From Vulgatibacter incomptus (lineage in GTDB: Bacteria > Myxococcota > Myxococcia > Myxococcales > Vulgatibacteraceae): a stretch of DNA of 64,000 nucleotides. The DNA lies in contig NZ_CP012332.1 of assembly GCF_001263175.1 (NCBI RefSeq), forward strand, positions 2,787,501 to 2,851,500, in the 5' to 3' direction. A model generated the notes under the pieces. The model searched no databases, was not told the origin of the DNA, and saw nothing but the letters and a program-made list of their open reading frames with translations. Below are positions 43,901 to 52,786 of the stretch, in pieces. The translations under genes were made by a program, and so were the position numbers. Every line of letters begins with the position of its first letter. Positions within the stretch are counted from its first letter, which is position 1.

Positions 43901-45917
43901 CCGCGACGGCGCGTTCGGCCGCCTCTCGCCCGCATCCGGCTCGCCGCACCAGGCGGGCCTCGCGGGCTTGGCGAAGACCGCCGCGCAGGAGTGGCCCACG
44001 GTTCGCTGTCGCGCGCTGGACGTATGCACCTCCCTCGCTCCCGATGAAGCCGCCGACGTCCTCGCGGCGGAGCTGGGCGAGGCCGGCCCCCGCGAGGTCG
44101 GTCTGGGCGCTGCGGGCCGCGTCGGCCTCCGCCTCGTCCCCGAGGGATCGGCGACGGCGCGCGCGACGCACCTCGAGCCCGGCGCTCTCGTGGTCGTCTC
44201 CGGAGGTGCACGAGGCGTGACTGCAGCTTGCACCATCGAGCTCGCGAAGACCTCTCGCCCGACCTTCCTCCTCCTCGGCCGCTCTCCCCTCCCCGCAGCC
44301 CAGGAACCAGCCTGGCTCGCCGGCGCGTCCGACGAGCCAGCGATCAAGAAGGCGCTCCTGGCCGACGGCTTCCCCGGCCAGCGCCCGACCCCGAAGCAGG
44401 TGGGCGACGCGTGCCGCCGGATCCTCGCCGAGCGCGAGGTGCGGCAGGCGATCGCGGCCATCGAGGCCGCCGGCTCCACCGTGCGCTACGCCTCCGTGGA
44501 CGTGCGGGATCCCGCCGAGGTGGCCGCGGCTCTGGACGAAGCGCGCGCCCTCCACGGACCGGTGCGCGGCGTCGTCCACGGCGCCGGCGTCCTTCGCGAC
44601 CGGCGCATCGAGGACAAGTCCGACGAGGACTTCGCCGAGGTGCTGGGCACCAAGGTCGAGGGCCTCGAGGCGCTGCTGGCCGCCACCGCCGGCGACGACC
44701 TCGCCTTCCTCGCCCTCTTCACGTCGGTGACGGGCCGCTTCGGCCGGCGGGGTCAGGCCGACTACGCCGCCGCGAACGAAGTGCTCACCGGATACGCGCT
44801 GCGTGAAGCCCGCGCTCGACCGGCGTGCAACGTGATCGCCTTCGACTGGGGCCCCTGGGAAGGCGGGATGGTCACGCCCGCGCTGCGCCGCGAGTTCGAG
44901 CGCGAGGGCATCGGCCTCATCCCCCTCGAGGCCGGCGCCCGCCTCTTCGCCCGCACGGCGGCATCCTCGCGCGGCGGCGCGGTCGAGCGCGTGGTCGGCG
45001 CGGGCTTCCCGTCCGGCGAGGAGCCGGCTCCCGTCGAGAGGATCCTCCTCTCCGCCCACCGCGTCGATCGGAAGACGCATCCCTACCTCGCGGATCACGA
45101 GCTCGCGGGCCAGGCGGTGCTCCCCGTGGCGATGATGACCGAGCTCCTCGCGACCTCGGCCCGCGAGGCCTTCGGCGGTTCGTTGGTGGCGGTGGAGGCG
45201 TTCCGCCTCTTCAAGGGCGTGGTCCTCGGCGACGAGACCGCCGAGCTCACCGTCTCCTGTGCGCCGCCGGTGGACAACGTCCTCGGCCGCCAGATCGACG
45301 TCGAGCTCCGCGGAGCGGGGGAGCGCGTCCACGCGCGGGCCCGCGTCGTCCTCGGAGCGCGGGAGAGCGCGCCCCTGCCGTCGCTGGACGCGGGCCCGCT
45401 GCGCCCCGCGACGGTGGACGTCGACACGATCTATCGCGACCGCCTCCTCTTCCATGGGCCGCGCTTCCACGCCATCGAGTCGGTCGATGGCCTCGGCGAC
45501 GACGGCCTCGCCGCAGGCCTTCGGACCTCGCCTCCTGCATGCGCCTGGATTCCGGAGTCCGGGAACCGCGCGTTCACCACCGATCCACTCGCACTGGACG
45601 GGATCTTCCAGGCCCTCGTGCTCCACTGCCGCGACCGCCACGGCGTGCCCTCGCTCCCGACCCGCTTCGACGCGTGGAGGCAGTACCGCGACCGGCTCCC
45701 CGAGGACGGCGTCCGGGCCGTGGTCGCCGTACGGGAATTCGACGACAACACGGTGGTCTCCGACTGCGAGCTCCTGGGCGCCGACGGATCCCTCGTCGCC
45801 CGCCTGGAGGGCTACGTCTGCACCATGAGCGCCTCCCTCGAGGCCGCCTACGGACGCGCGGATGGCCCCGACGGGCAGGCCGCCGCACCGCCGAGAGCAG
45901 AGGGTTCTCGTGGCTGA
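37986..45917 (+). CDS. pfaDA: PUFA-type synthase subunit: PfaD enoyl reductase fused to PfaA (ER-KS-AT-ACP-KR-DH)
   Basis: A 2643-residue fusion. Residues about 15-535 match the whole PfaD enoyl reductase (IRYAYVAGEMANGIASEE, PMAEDITAEADSGGHTDNRP, VTMAPAADMFELGVK). After a 20-residue Ala/Arg linker comes the ketosynthase (568-1020; Cys769 in DAACASS, His904 in HGTGT, His944 in GHT). Then the acyltransferase (about 1128-1440; Ser1216 in GHSFGE), a 12 x 6-residue QQPVAV tether (1660-1731), one ACP (Ser1784 in LGIDSIK), the ketoreductase (about 2065-2340, VVSGGARGV, with the PUFA-type helical insert) and a PKS-type dehydratase (from 2357; HELAGQAVLP). PUFA synthases normally have several tandem ACPs and a separate PfaD. 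The ATG follows GAGGAGG. First gene of the pfa-ole operon. Confidence 0.92.
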   Translation: MVGKRSELRRGLGAWSPGALPASTSLEDLRDGLERVAEPLSIVELGGRVAVGHGGTARPGAPTGSDLPLLAQVPALLPEDLGDPAFREAHGIRYAYVAGEMANGIASEEMVEAAAGAGFLGFFGAGGLPPARVEAAIERLARLADLPYGFNLIHSPADPELETAGAALFLRHGIRLVCASAYLDLTLPLVRYRVAGIHRSADGSVVAPNRVIAKVSRVEVARKFLSPPPERLLRQLVSAGEITAEQAELAKSIPMAEDITAEADSGGHTDNRPLVVVLPAIQALRDELHAEYRYAVRPRVGAAGGIATPQAMAAAFSLGAAYVVTGSVNQGCREAGTSDQVREMLAQAASTDVTMAPAADMFELGVKVQVLSKGTMFPVRAAKLYELFRSHESLEALPAPVRAELEQKYFRCSLDEAWEGCKRFFAVRDPSQVEKGERDTRHRMALVFRSYLGQASGWANQGVADRRLDFQIWCGPAMGAFNDWAKGSYLEDWRERRVVPVAMNLLVGAAALTRLSALRAQGVGLPPELERFSPKTPAELDALLVPRETARPTEARPSRVAARAAKNEPIAIVGMAGLFPKAQDLESLWRLVRTGLDAVGPIPDSHFSLADYHDPDPKAPDRIYTTRGAFLDAYPFDPTEFGIPPAILEATDTSQLLGLVVAQKALEDAGYGDGREWDRSRASVLLGVTGTQELVISLGARLGHPHWRKALRDAGVPEEQADEVVERIGRAYVGWQENSFPGLLGNVVAGRIANRLDFGGTNSVVDAACASSLAAIHTACMELWTGRSDLALTGGVDTISDIFMHMCFSKTPALSPTGDARPFAAAADGTILGEGIGMLVLKRLSDAEEAGDRIYAVIRGIGTSSDGRAKSIYAPLAKGQARALSAAYEIAGVDPRTIELVEAHGTGTKAGDASELDGLRQVYAAASEEKGWCALGSIKSQIGHTKAAAGAAGLIKATLALTHKVIPPTIKVDAPAPGIEGSPFHVSTEARPWLKAAGHPRRAGVSAFGFGGSNFHAVVEEYRDAREAPAWDGSVELAAFSGPDRDAVLAELAGLELCAPAELASFCARSRSTFRVKAEHRLLLAFERGSDLAAIAGKARALVAKGPGSADGVSYGVGSRAGKLAFLFPGQGSQSVGMLRDLANTFPELLSALEGADGIAPDVYPPPTFDTAVREARTAFLTRTDRAQPALGAVELGALGVLRRFGVRPDLAAGHSFGELVALHAAGRIGAADLHTLARARGQLMAGDGSDRGTMLAVHAGLTDLEAMIAEEGLDVVLANRNAPAQGVLSGSREAIARARDACKRKGFRATPLTVGAAFHSPLVADAAAGFAEALAEVELFPGSIPVVANSTAAPYPLDGDEARALLAQQLARPVRFAESVETLWDDGVRTFVEVGPKATLCGLVRSTLGDKAHLAVALDASAGRRTGLLDLASLLGALAAAGHEVRLEEWQNVPGRKAPTRKPRMIVPLTGANFRSPVDERAANRNLPGNRPAQATNAAAAAPSSPAAHAAPLSPAPPREASVARTASPAARPLESPMTYGTLPIAPPAPTTASGSGSLLLEALRANAESLRALQSLQDQTAALHHRFLEGQAAAQASFHALLLGQQRLVEQALAGGPIEMPAFAPQAMQPVQARPAFAMPQPAPVQAGFAPYAPVAMQQPVAVQQPVAVQQPVAVQQPVAVQQPVAVQQPVAVQPPVAVQPPVAVQQPVAVQQPVAVQQPVSVQQPVAVKQAAVVQPAANDSNDAALDVRAVLLSVVAESTGYPTEMLDLDMDLESDLGIDSIKRVEILSMLSKRVPNAPTVDPEHLGNLRTLRQVLEFVAPGHGAESGAGSAAAGVQAEAEAEAQGAGSQSAQSKDDPADALEHRGVVAVRLPATPGKPLPPLAPSAIWIAARDAADPLATALATKLSARVVSLAPASDEPDEAVSALLILGDDLPDLLPLAFSRLRSVAGRLRTAGESGGALLATIARRDGAFGRLSPASGSPHQAGLAGLAKTAAQEWPTVRCRALDVCTSLAPDEAADVLAAELGEAGPREVGLGAAGRVGLRLVPEGSATARATHLEPGALVVVSGGARGVTAACTIELAKTSRPTFLLLGRSPLPAAQEPAWLAGASDEPAIKKALLADGFPGQRPTPKQVGDACRRILAEREVRQAIAAIEAAGSTVRYASVDVRDPAEVAAALDEARALHGPVRGVVHGAGVLRDRRIEDKSDEDFAEVLGTKVEGLEALLAATAGDDLAFLALFTSVTGRFGRRGQADYAAANEVLTGYALREARARPACNVIAFDWGPWEGGMVTPALRREFEREGIGLIPLEAGARLFARTAASSRGGAVERVVGAGFPSGEEPAPVERILLSAHRVDRKTHPYLADHELAGQAVLPVAMMTELLATSAREAFGGSLVAVEAFRLFKGVVLGDETAELTVSCAPPVDNVLGRQIDVELRGAGERVHARARVVLGARESAPLPSLDAGPLRPATVDVDTIYRDRLLFHGPRFHAIESVDGLGDDGLAAGLRTSPPACAWIPESGNRAFTTDPLALDGIFQALVLHCRDRHGVPSLPTRFDAWRQYRDRLPEDGVRAVVAVREFDDNTVVSDCELLGADGSLVARLEGYVCTMSASLEAAYGRADGPDGQAAAPPRAEGSRG
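42963..43178 (+). repeat. Coding minisatellite, 12 x 18 bases
   Basis: Twelve back-to-back 18-base units with consensus CAGCAGCCCGTCGCGGTG, encoding QQPVAV (variants QPPVAV in units 7-8 and QQPVSV in unit 11). The first four units use CCGGTC, the later ones CCCGTC, so they arose by successive duplications. The array forms the tether between the acyltransferase and the single ACP. Confidence 0.97.
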
Positions 45918-48900
45918 AGTCCTCCGGAAACCCAGGGCGATCGCGATCGTCGGCGCAGCGGGGAAGTTCCCCGGTGCTCCCGACCTCGACTCCCTGTGGA
46001 ATCGGATCCTCGCCCGCGAGAGCGCGTCCCGCGAGGTCCCCCCTGAGCGCTGGCCGGTCCCCACGGAGGCGCTCCTCGATCCGAGCGGCCGCCCGGATCG
46101 CCTGATCTCCACCAAGGGATGCTTCCTCGATCCCTTCGAGGCGAAGGTCGAAGGGATCGACCGGGCGCTCGTCGATTCCCTGGATCCCCTGCATCGCCTC
46201 GCGCTCACTGTCGGTGTCGACGCATTTCACAGCGGAAGCGGCGCCTCCCTCGACCGCGACCGCGTGTCGGTGGTGCTCGCGAACATCGTGCTCCCCACGG
46301 ACGCCGCCTCCGCGTTCTCGCGCGCCGCGGCCTTCGGCGACGAGCCCGACGCTTCGCCCCTGGATCGCCAGCCCGCCGCGCTCCCCGCCGCGCTCCTCGC
46401 GCGGGCCTTGGGCCTCGGCGGCGGAAGCTACACCCTCGACGCGGCCTGTGCGTCCTCGCTCTACGCGCTGCACCTGGCCTGCCTCGACCTCGAAGCGGGC
46501 CGCGCCGACGCGGTGCTCGCCGGCGGCGTCTCGCGCCCCCAGGCGCTCTACACGCAGGTGGGCTTCACGCAGCTCCAGGCGCTCTCGCCCAGCGGCCGCT
46601 GCGCGCCCTTCGACACCCGCGCCGACGGCCTCGTGGTCGGCGAGGGCGCGTGCATCTTCCTGCTGCAGCGCCTGGAGGACGCCGTCGCCTCGGGCCGGCC
46701 CATCCTCGGCGTGATCCGCGGCATCGGCCTCTCGAACGACGTCGGCGGGAGCCTGCTCTCCCCCGAGCGCGAGGGGCAGGTTCGGGCGATGGGCTCCGCC
46801 TACGCCTCGGCGGGCTGGCGGCCCTCCGATGTGGACCTGATCGAGTGCCACGGCACGGGGACGCCGCGCGGTGACGCGGTGGAGCTTTCGAGCCTCGACA
46901 CGCTCTGGTCCGAAGAGGATTCGACCGCCGGCTGCGCGATCGGCTCGGTGAAGTCGAACGTTGGGCACCTGCTCACCGCCGCCGCTGCCACCGGCCTCGC
47001 CAAAGTCCTGCTCGCGCTGCGCGAGGGCGTGCTTCCGCCGAGCGCCGGCTTCGAAGCCGCCACGGCGGCGCCGGGCCTCGGTCGCTTCCGGGTGCCCACG
47101 GCGCCGGAGCCGTGGCAGCGCCGCGCGCCCGACCTGCCGCGGCGGGCGGCCGTCTCCGCCTTCGGCTTCGGCGGGATCAACGCCCACCTCCTGGTGGAGG
47201 AGTGGCTCCCCGGCGCGGCCTCGGAGCGGTCAGCAGCCGATGCTGACCCGATCGCCATCGTGGGGATGTCCACGCGCTTCGGCAGGCTGCGGGATCTCGC
47301 CGCCTTCCGCGAGGCGATCTTCCGCGGCGAGCGCGTGCTCGATCCCCGCCCGGCCGATCGCGCGGGGCCTGCCGACGAGCCTCGATCCGCCGGCCCCGGC
47401 GCGTGGATCGACGAGCTCGAGATTCCCCTGGGCCGCTACCGCATTCCCCCTCGCGAGCTGCCGTCGCTGCTGCCGCAGCAGCTCCTCGCCCTCGACGCCG
47501 CGACCGCGGCTGCGGACGATGCGGGCCTGATCCGGCTCGGGGCTGCGCCGAGGCTGCGCACGGGCGCGCTGGTGGGCCAGGGCCTCGATCCCGAGACGAC
47601 CCGCTTCCAGCTTCGCTGGCTCCTGCGCGAGAGGGAGGACGAACGCCTCGACGAGCTCGGGCCGGCCCTCGACTCCGCTCGCACCCTTGGCGCCCTCGGC
47701 GGCGTGGTGGCGGGTCGAATCGCCCGAGAGCTGCAGCTCGGCGGGCCGAGCTTCTCCGTCTCGGGAGAGGACACCTCGGGCCTGCGCGCCCTCGAGGTCG
47801 CCGCGCGGCTCCTCCAGGCCGGCGACGCCGACGCGATGATCGTCGCTGGTGTCGAGGTCCTCGGCGCGCTGGACGGCTCGCTCCGCCCCTGGTCTCGAAC
47901 CGGCCGCTCGCTCCCCTTCGAGCGCGACGCGGACGGGTGCACGCCGGGTGAAGGCGCCGCCGCCGTGGTATTGAAGCGCCTCTCCGACGCGGAGGCGGCC
48001 GGCGATCGGATCTACGCCGTTCTCCGCGGCGTCGGCGCTGCCGGTGGGGGCGATCTCGGCGAAGGCGCCCTCGGCGACGGACCCACGGAGCACGCCTACG
48101 TCCGGGCCCTCGAGCGCGCCCACGCCGAGGCCGGCGTCGACAAGGAGCGCATCTCGCTCCTCGAGGCCCACGGCAGCGGCATCCCCGACGAGGACGCCGC
48201 CGAGGCCCGCGCCCTCCACCGCTATTTCGGGCCCGGCGTCGATCCGAGCTGCGCCCTGGGATCGGCCAAGGCCGTTGTCGGACACACGGGCGCCGCCTCG
48301 GGGCTGGCGTCGGTGGTGAAGACCGCCCTCGCCCTCTTCCACGAGATCTTGCCGCCGCACCCCGGTTTCCGCATGCCCGTGGACGCGGCGGATTGGGACG
48401 CAGGCCCCTTCCACGTGCCGAGGACGGCGCAGGCCTGGCTACGCGATCGCGCCGAAGGCCCGCGCCTCGCCGGCGTCAGCTCTGTTGCCCGGGACGGCAC
48501 CTGCCTCCACGCCGTTCTCGGCGGCGTCGAGCGCCCCGCCTCCGCACACCGGCGCGAGCGCGCGCGGCCCGCGGGCGATCGGGGCGTCGGGCTCTTCGTT
48601 TGCCGCGGCCGCACGGAGGCGGGGCTCGCCTCTGCCGTCGCCTCGCTGCGCGAATGGCTGCAGCGGGAAGCACCGATCGAAGCGCTCGCCGCCGGATGGC
48701 ACAGGGCGACCGCCGCTTCCGCATCGGGGGCGGAATCGTCCGCCCACGCCCGCGCCTTCGTCGGCGCGAGCCGCGACGAAATCCTCCGTCAGCTCGACCG
48801 CCCTGCGCGCCCGGGGTCGCTTCGCGCCGCGAACGGAAGTCCCGAGGTCGCCTTCGTCTTCCCCGGCTCCGGGAACCACTTCGTGGGCATGGGACGCTCG

Positions 48901-51900
48901 CTGGGCGTCACCTTCCCCGAGACCATCCGCGCGCTGGACTCGGAGACCACCCAGCTCCGCAGCCAGATGATGCCGCGGTGGTTCGCGCCGTGGCGCGCCT
49001 CGTGGCCGAAGGGCGCCGAGGGCGAAGCCGCCCGCGCCATCGCCCGGGAGCCGGCGCGGATGATCCTCGGGCAGGTCGCCCATGGCATCGCCATGAGCGA
49101 CTGCTTGCGCTTCCTGGGCGTGGAGCCCGACGCCGTCGTCGGCTACAGCCTGGGGGAGACGGCCGGCCTCTTCTCGGCGCGCGCCTGGCGCGATCGCGAC
49201 GGGATGTTCTCGCGCACGATGGCCTCGCCGCTCTTCCGCGACGAGCTCTCCGGACGCTGCGACGTGGCCCGCCGCGCGTGGGGCGTCGACGAGGCGGACT
49301 GGCACGCGGCCGTGGTGAACCGCAGCGCCGACGAGGTGCGCGCCGCGCTCCGCGGCACCGTCTCGCTCCTCATCGTCAACGCGCCGGGGGAGTGTGTCGT
49401 CGGCGGCCGCCGCGGCGACGTCGAAGCCCTGGTCGCCGCGCTCGCCTGCGAGGCGCTGCCGCTCGAAGGCGTCCCCACCGTCCACTGCGGCGTGGTGGAG
49501 CCCGTCGCCGCAGCCTACCGCCGCCTCCACGTACAGCCCACCACCGCGCCTCCCGGCGTGCGCTTCTACAGCGGCGCGTGGGCGAAGGCCTACGAGCCGA
49601 CGGACGAGAGGGCTGCCGATTCCATCCTCGCCAACGCGCTCCACGGCTTCGACTTCCCGGCCGTGATCGAGAAGGCGTGGGAGGACGGCGTCCGGATCTT
49701 CGTCGAGCTCGGGCCGCAGGGCTCCTGCACCCGGATGATCGGCCGGATCCTCGCGGGGAGGGAGCACCTCGCCGTCGCAGCGTGCCAGCGCGATCGGGAT
49801 CCCGCGTCGACGATGTTGGGCGCCGTCGCGCGCATGATCGAGTCGGGAATTCACGTGGATCTGGAGCGCCTCTACGGCGCCGAGAGCGGAATCGAGCTCG
49901 AGGATCCCGAGGCCGCACCGCGACCGAGCGTGTCCGTGCCGATGGGCCGGCCGTGGCCTCGCGTGGACGCCGTGCAGGAGGAAGAAATCATCCGACAGCC
50001 GATGCCGATCCCCGAGACCATCCCGGCAAATGAAGACCTCCGCGCCATCCCCGCGCCCGTCTCGCCGGCCGTGCATGGATCGAGCACCGTGATGGAGCTC
50101 GGCGCACTGGCGCGGGGCATCCTCGAGACCTCCCGCGCGAACGTCGCCGCCCACGGCGTCTTCCTCCATGCCGCGGAGGGTGCTCTGCACCTGCGACAGC
50201 TCGCGCTGGAGAACGAGCGCCGCCTCCTCCAGCTCCTCGGCGGCGCCGCGCCAGACTTCGCAGCGCCCCCGATTGCTGCGCCCGAGATCGCCGCGCCTGT
50301 CCCTGTAGCCACCGGAGGGCAGCCGCCCGCTTTCGACCGCGACCTCTGCATGGAGTTCGCGATCGGCAAGCTCTCGAACGTGCTCGGCCCCGCGTTCGCC
50401 GAGGTCGATCTCCACGCGACCCGCGTGCGGCTCCCAGACGAGCCCCTCATGCTCGTGGATCGCATCGTGTCCGTCGAGGGCACCCTGGGTATCCTCGGCA
50501 GCGGCCGCTGCGTCACCGAGCACGACGTGCACCACGGCGCCTGGTACCTCGACGGCGGACGCGCTCCGGTCTGCATCAGCGTCGAGTCCGGCCAGGCCGA
50601 CCTCTTCCTCTGCGCGTACCTTGGCATCGACCTCGTCACCAAGGGCGAGCGCGTCTACCGCCTCCTCGACGCCCAGGTCATCTTCCACCGCGACCTGCCG
50701 CGCCCCGGAGAGACGGTCCGCTACGACATCCGGGTCCACCGCTTCATCCGCCAGGGCGACACGCACCTGCTCTTCTTCGAGTTCGACGGCACCATCGCCG
50801 GCGAGCCGCTGATCACCATGCGCAGCGGCTGCGCCGGCTTCTTCAGCCCCGGTCAGCTCGCGAGCGGCAAGGGGATCGTCGGCGAGCTCCCCAGCGCGAT
50901 CCCGCAGCGGCGCCTCGGCAGCGACGGAAGGACCACCGCTCCCTTCGAGCCCCTGGTGTCCATCGGCCGGGAGACCCTCGGCGACGAGGCCCTGGACGCG
51001 CTGCGCCGGGGGGACGCCGAGACCGCCTTCGGCCCTCTCTTCGCCGGGATCACGCTCCCGCCCGCGCTGCGCCTGCCGGACGGCCGGATGAGGCTCGTCG
51101 ATCGAATCATCGAGCTCGACCCGACGGGTGGCCGGTTCGGCCTGGGCACCGTGACCGGCGAGGCCGACATCGAGCCCGACGCCTGGTTCCTGACCTGCCA
51201 CTTCTCGGACGATCCCGTGATGCCGGGCACCCTGATGTACGAGTGCTGCCTGCACACGCTCCGGGTGCTGCTGCTGCGCATGGGCTGGGTCTGCGACGAG
51301 TCGGAGGCGCCGGAAGGCCTCGGCTACGCGCCCGTCGTCGGCAACCCGAGCAAGCTCCGATGCCGCGGCCAGGTCACGCCCACCACGAAGAAGGCGCGCT
51401 ACCGCATCGACATCAAGGAGATCGGCTACGACCCCGAGCCCTACGTCCTCGCGGACGCCTCCATGTTCGTGGACGACCTCCACGCCGTGGAGATGGAGGG
51501 CATGTCGGTGCGCCTCGTGGGTATGGACGCCGAGCGCATCGCGCGCACCTGGGCCCGCTCGACCTCCGCGGCACACGCCGCATCCGAGCCTGTCGAAGCA
51601 GACGATCTCGGCGCCCTCTTCGCGGACGACGCCATCCTTCCTTTGGGTCGCACGTCGAGCAACCGACCCATCTACGGCCGCCGCCACATCGAAGCCTTCG
51701 CCACCGGCCTCCCGTCCCAGGCCTTCGGCGCGCCCTACCACCGCTTCGACGGCGGGCGCATGGCGCGCCTCCCCTCGGATCCCTTCAGCTTCATCGACGA
51801 GATCGTCCCCGAGGCAGGCGCCCCATTCCGTCTGGAGAAGGGCGCCAGCGCGAAGGCCGTCTACCGCGTCCCCACTGACGCCTGGTACTTCGGCGCGAGC

Positions 51901-52785
51901 CGCCTCGGGCACATGCCGTATTCCGTGCTCCTCGAGGCCGCCCTCCAGCCCTGCGGCTGGCTCGCCGCGTGGCTCGGCTCGGCCCTGCGCCGCGACGAGC
52001 CCCTCTTCTTCCGCAATCTGGAAGGCACGGCGACGGTGCACGATCTCGTCACGCCGGGTACGGGCGACCTGGAGACCCTCGCGCACCTCGACCTCGTCTC
52101 CGAAGCCGGCGGGATGATCCTCCAGCAGTTCACCTTCGAGACGCGCAGCGCCCGGGGCCCGGTCTTCACCGGCACGACCCGCTTCGGCTTCTTCCCCGAG
52201 GCCGCCCTGGCACAGCAGGCCGGGATCCGCGTCCCGACCGGCGGAATCGACATGCCCTCCGGAGGTCGGAGCTTCCCGATCGCCGCAACGGCGCCGCTCA
52301 CGCCCGGCGATCCCGCGACACCGTCAACCGGCCTGGCGCTCCCGGCGGGCGCGTTCCGCTTCCTCGACCGCGTGGACGCGCTGAACCTCACGGGCGGGCC
52401 CCACGGCCTCGGCTCCGCCCTCGGCAGCAAGTCGGTCGATCCCGACGACTGGTTCTTCGCCGCGCACTTCCACGGCGATCCGGTGATGCCCGGCTCCCTC
52501 GGCGTCGAGGCGCTCCTGCAGCTCATGCAGCACCTCTGCGTCGAGCGCTGGCCGAGCCTCGCCAAGAGCCACCGCTTCGCCGTCATGCCGCCGAGCGGAG
52601 AGTCGAACCGCTGGGTCTACCGAGGCCAGGTCCGCCCCGCCACCGCGCGCATGGAGGTCGTCGCTCACGTGAAGTCGATCGCCGATCTCCCCGTGCCGCG
52701 CCTGGTCGCCGACGGCTACGTGCTCGCCGACGGCAAGGCGATCTACTCCATGCACGATCTCTCGATCGCGCTGGTGGAGCCCTGA
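45910..52785 (+). CDS. pfaC: PUFA-type synthase subunit: KS-CLF-AT-DH-DH (PfaC with PfaB-like AT)
   Basis: A 2291-residue multidomain protein. A ketosynthase (10-440: Cys180 in DAACASS, His314 in HGTGT, His353 in VGHL) is followed by a chain-length factor (about 445-900) whose catalytic Cys is replaced by Asp621 (SGEDTSG). A PfaB-like acyltransferase (about 975-1320; Ser1080 in GYSLGE) comes next. Four FabA-like hot-dog units follow from about 1480: units two and four are canonical (His1764 in HFSDDPVMPG, His2186 in HFHGDPVMPG), one and three degenerate, giving two double-hot-dog dehydratases. The C-terminal acylglycerol-phosphate acyltransferase known from myxobacterial Pfa3 is absent; the protein ends after the last hot-dog. 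GTG start overlaps the upstream stop by 8 bases, with AGAGGG in front. Confidence 0.92.
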   Translation: MAEVLRKPRAIAIVGAAGKFPGAPDLDSLWNRILARESASREVPPERWPVPTEALLDPSGRPDRLISTKGCFLDPFEAKVEGIDRALVDSLDPLHRLALTVGVDAFHSGSGASLDRDRVSVVLANIVLPTDAASAFSRAAAFGDEPDASPLDRQPAALPAALLARALGLGGGSYTLDAACASSLYALHLACLDLEAGRADAVLAGGVSRPQALYTQVGFTQLQALSPSGRCAPFDTRADGLVVGEGACIFLLQRLEDAVASGRPILGVIRGIGLSNDVGGSLLSPEREGQVRAMGSAYASAGWRPSDVDLIECHGTGTPRGDAVELSSLDTLWSEEDSTAGCAIGSVKSNVGHLLTAAAATGLAKVLLALREGVLPPSAGFEAATAAPGLGRFRVPTAPEPWQRRAPDLPRRAAVSAFGFGGINAHLLVEEWLPGAASERSAADADPIAIVGMSTRFGRLRDLAAFREAIFRGERVLDPRPADRAGPADEPRSAGPGAWIDELEIPLGRYRIPPRELPSLLPQQLLALDAATAAADDAGLIRLGAAPRLRTGALVGQGLDPETTRFQLRWLLREREDERLDELGPALDSARTLGALGGVVAGRIARELQLGGPSFSVSGEDTSGLRALEVAARLLQAGDADAMIVAGVEVLGALDGSLRPWSRTGRSLPFERDADGCTPGEGAAAVVLKRLSDAEAAGDRIYAVLRGVGAAGGGDLGEGALGDGPTEHAYVRALERAHAEAGVDKERISLLEAHGSGIPDEDAAEARALHRYFGPGVDPSCALGSAKAVVGHTGAASGLASVVKTALALFHEILPPHPGFRMPVDAADWDAGPFHVPRTAQAWLRDRAEGPRLAGVSSVARDGTCLHAVLGGVERPASAHRRERARPAGDRGVGLFVCRGRTEAGLASAVASLREWLQREAPIEALAAGWHRATAASASGAESSAHARAFVGASRDEILRQLDRPARPGSLRAANGSPEVAFVFPGSGNHFVGMGRSLGVTFPETIRALDSETTQLRSQMMPRWFAPWRASWPKGAEGEAARAIAREPARMILGQVAHGIAMSDCLRFLGVEPDAVVGYSLGETAGLFSARAWRDRDGMFSRTMASPLFRDELSGRCDVARRAWGVDEADWHAAVVNRSADEVRAALRGTVSLLIVNAPGECVVGGRRGDVEALVAALACEALPLEGVPTVHCGVVEPVAAAYRRLHVQPTTAPPGVRFYSGAWAKAYEPTDERAADSILANALHGFDFPAVIEKAWEDGVRIFVELGPQGSCTRMIGRILAGREHLAVAACQRDRDPASTMLGAVARMIESGIHVDLERLYGAESGIELEDPEAAPRPSVSVPMGRPWPRVDAVQEEEIIRQPMPIPETIPANEDLRAIPAPVSPAVHGSSTVMELGALARGILETSRANVAAHGVFLHAAEGALHLRQLALENERRLLQLLGGAAPDFAAPPIAAPEIAAPVPVATGGQPPAFDRDLCMEFAIGKLSNVLGPAFAEVDLHATRVRLPDEPLMLVDRIVSVEGTLGILGSGRCVTEHDVHHGAWYLDGGRAPVCISVESGQADLFLCAYLGIDLVTKGERVYRLLDAQVIFHRDLPRPGETVRYDIRVHRFIRQGDTHLLFFEFDGTIAGEPLITMRSGCAGFFSPGQLASGKGIVGELPSAIPQRRLGSDGRTTAPFEPLVSIGRETLGDEALDALRRGDAETAFGPLFAGITLPPALRLPDGRMRLVDRIIELDPTGGRFGLGTVTGEADIEPDAWFLTCHFSDDPVMPGTLMYECCLHTLRVLLLRMGWVCDESEAPEGLGYAPVVGNPSKLRCRGQVTPTTKKARYRIDIKEIGYDPEPYVLADASMFVDDLHAVEMEGMSVRLVGMDAERIARTWARSTSAAHAASEPVEADDLGALFADDAILPLGRTSSNRPIYGRRHIEAFATGLPSQAFGAPYHRFDGGRMARLPSDPFSFIDEIVPEAGAPFRLEKGASAKAVYRVPTDAWYFGASRLGHMPYSVLLEAALQPCGWLAAWLGSALRRDEPLFFRNLEGTATVHDLVTPGTGDLETLAHLDLVSEAGGMILQQFTFETRSARGPVFTGTTRFGFFPEAALAQQAGIRVPTGGIDMPSGGRSFPIAATAPLTPGDPATPSTGLALPAGAFRFLDRVDALNLTGGPHGLGSALGSKSVDPDDWFFAAHFHGDPVMPGSLGVEALLQLMQHLCVERWPSLAKSHRFAVMPPSGESNRWVYRGQVRPATARMEVVAHVKSIADLPVPRLVADGYVLADGKAIYSMHDLSIALVEP

Positions 52786-52786
52786 C

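Noticed and set aside
41382-46208. 1608-codon minus-strand open frame
   Set aside because: Antisense shadow of the AT-ACP-KR-DH part of the synthase, including the reverse of the 18-base repeat; no recognisable domain.
48439-52086. 1215-codon minus-strand open frame
   Set aside because: Antisense shadow of the PfaC-like protein; no motif or ribosome site.
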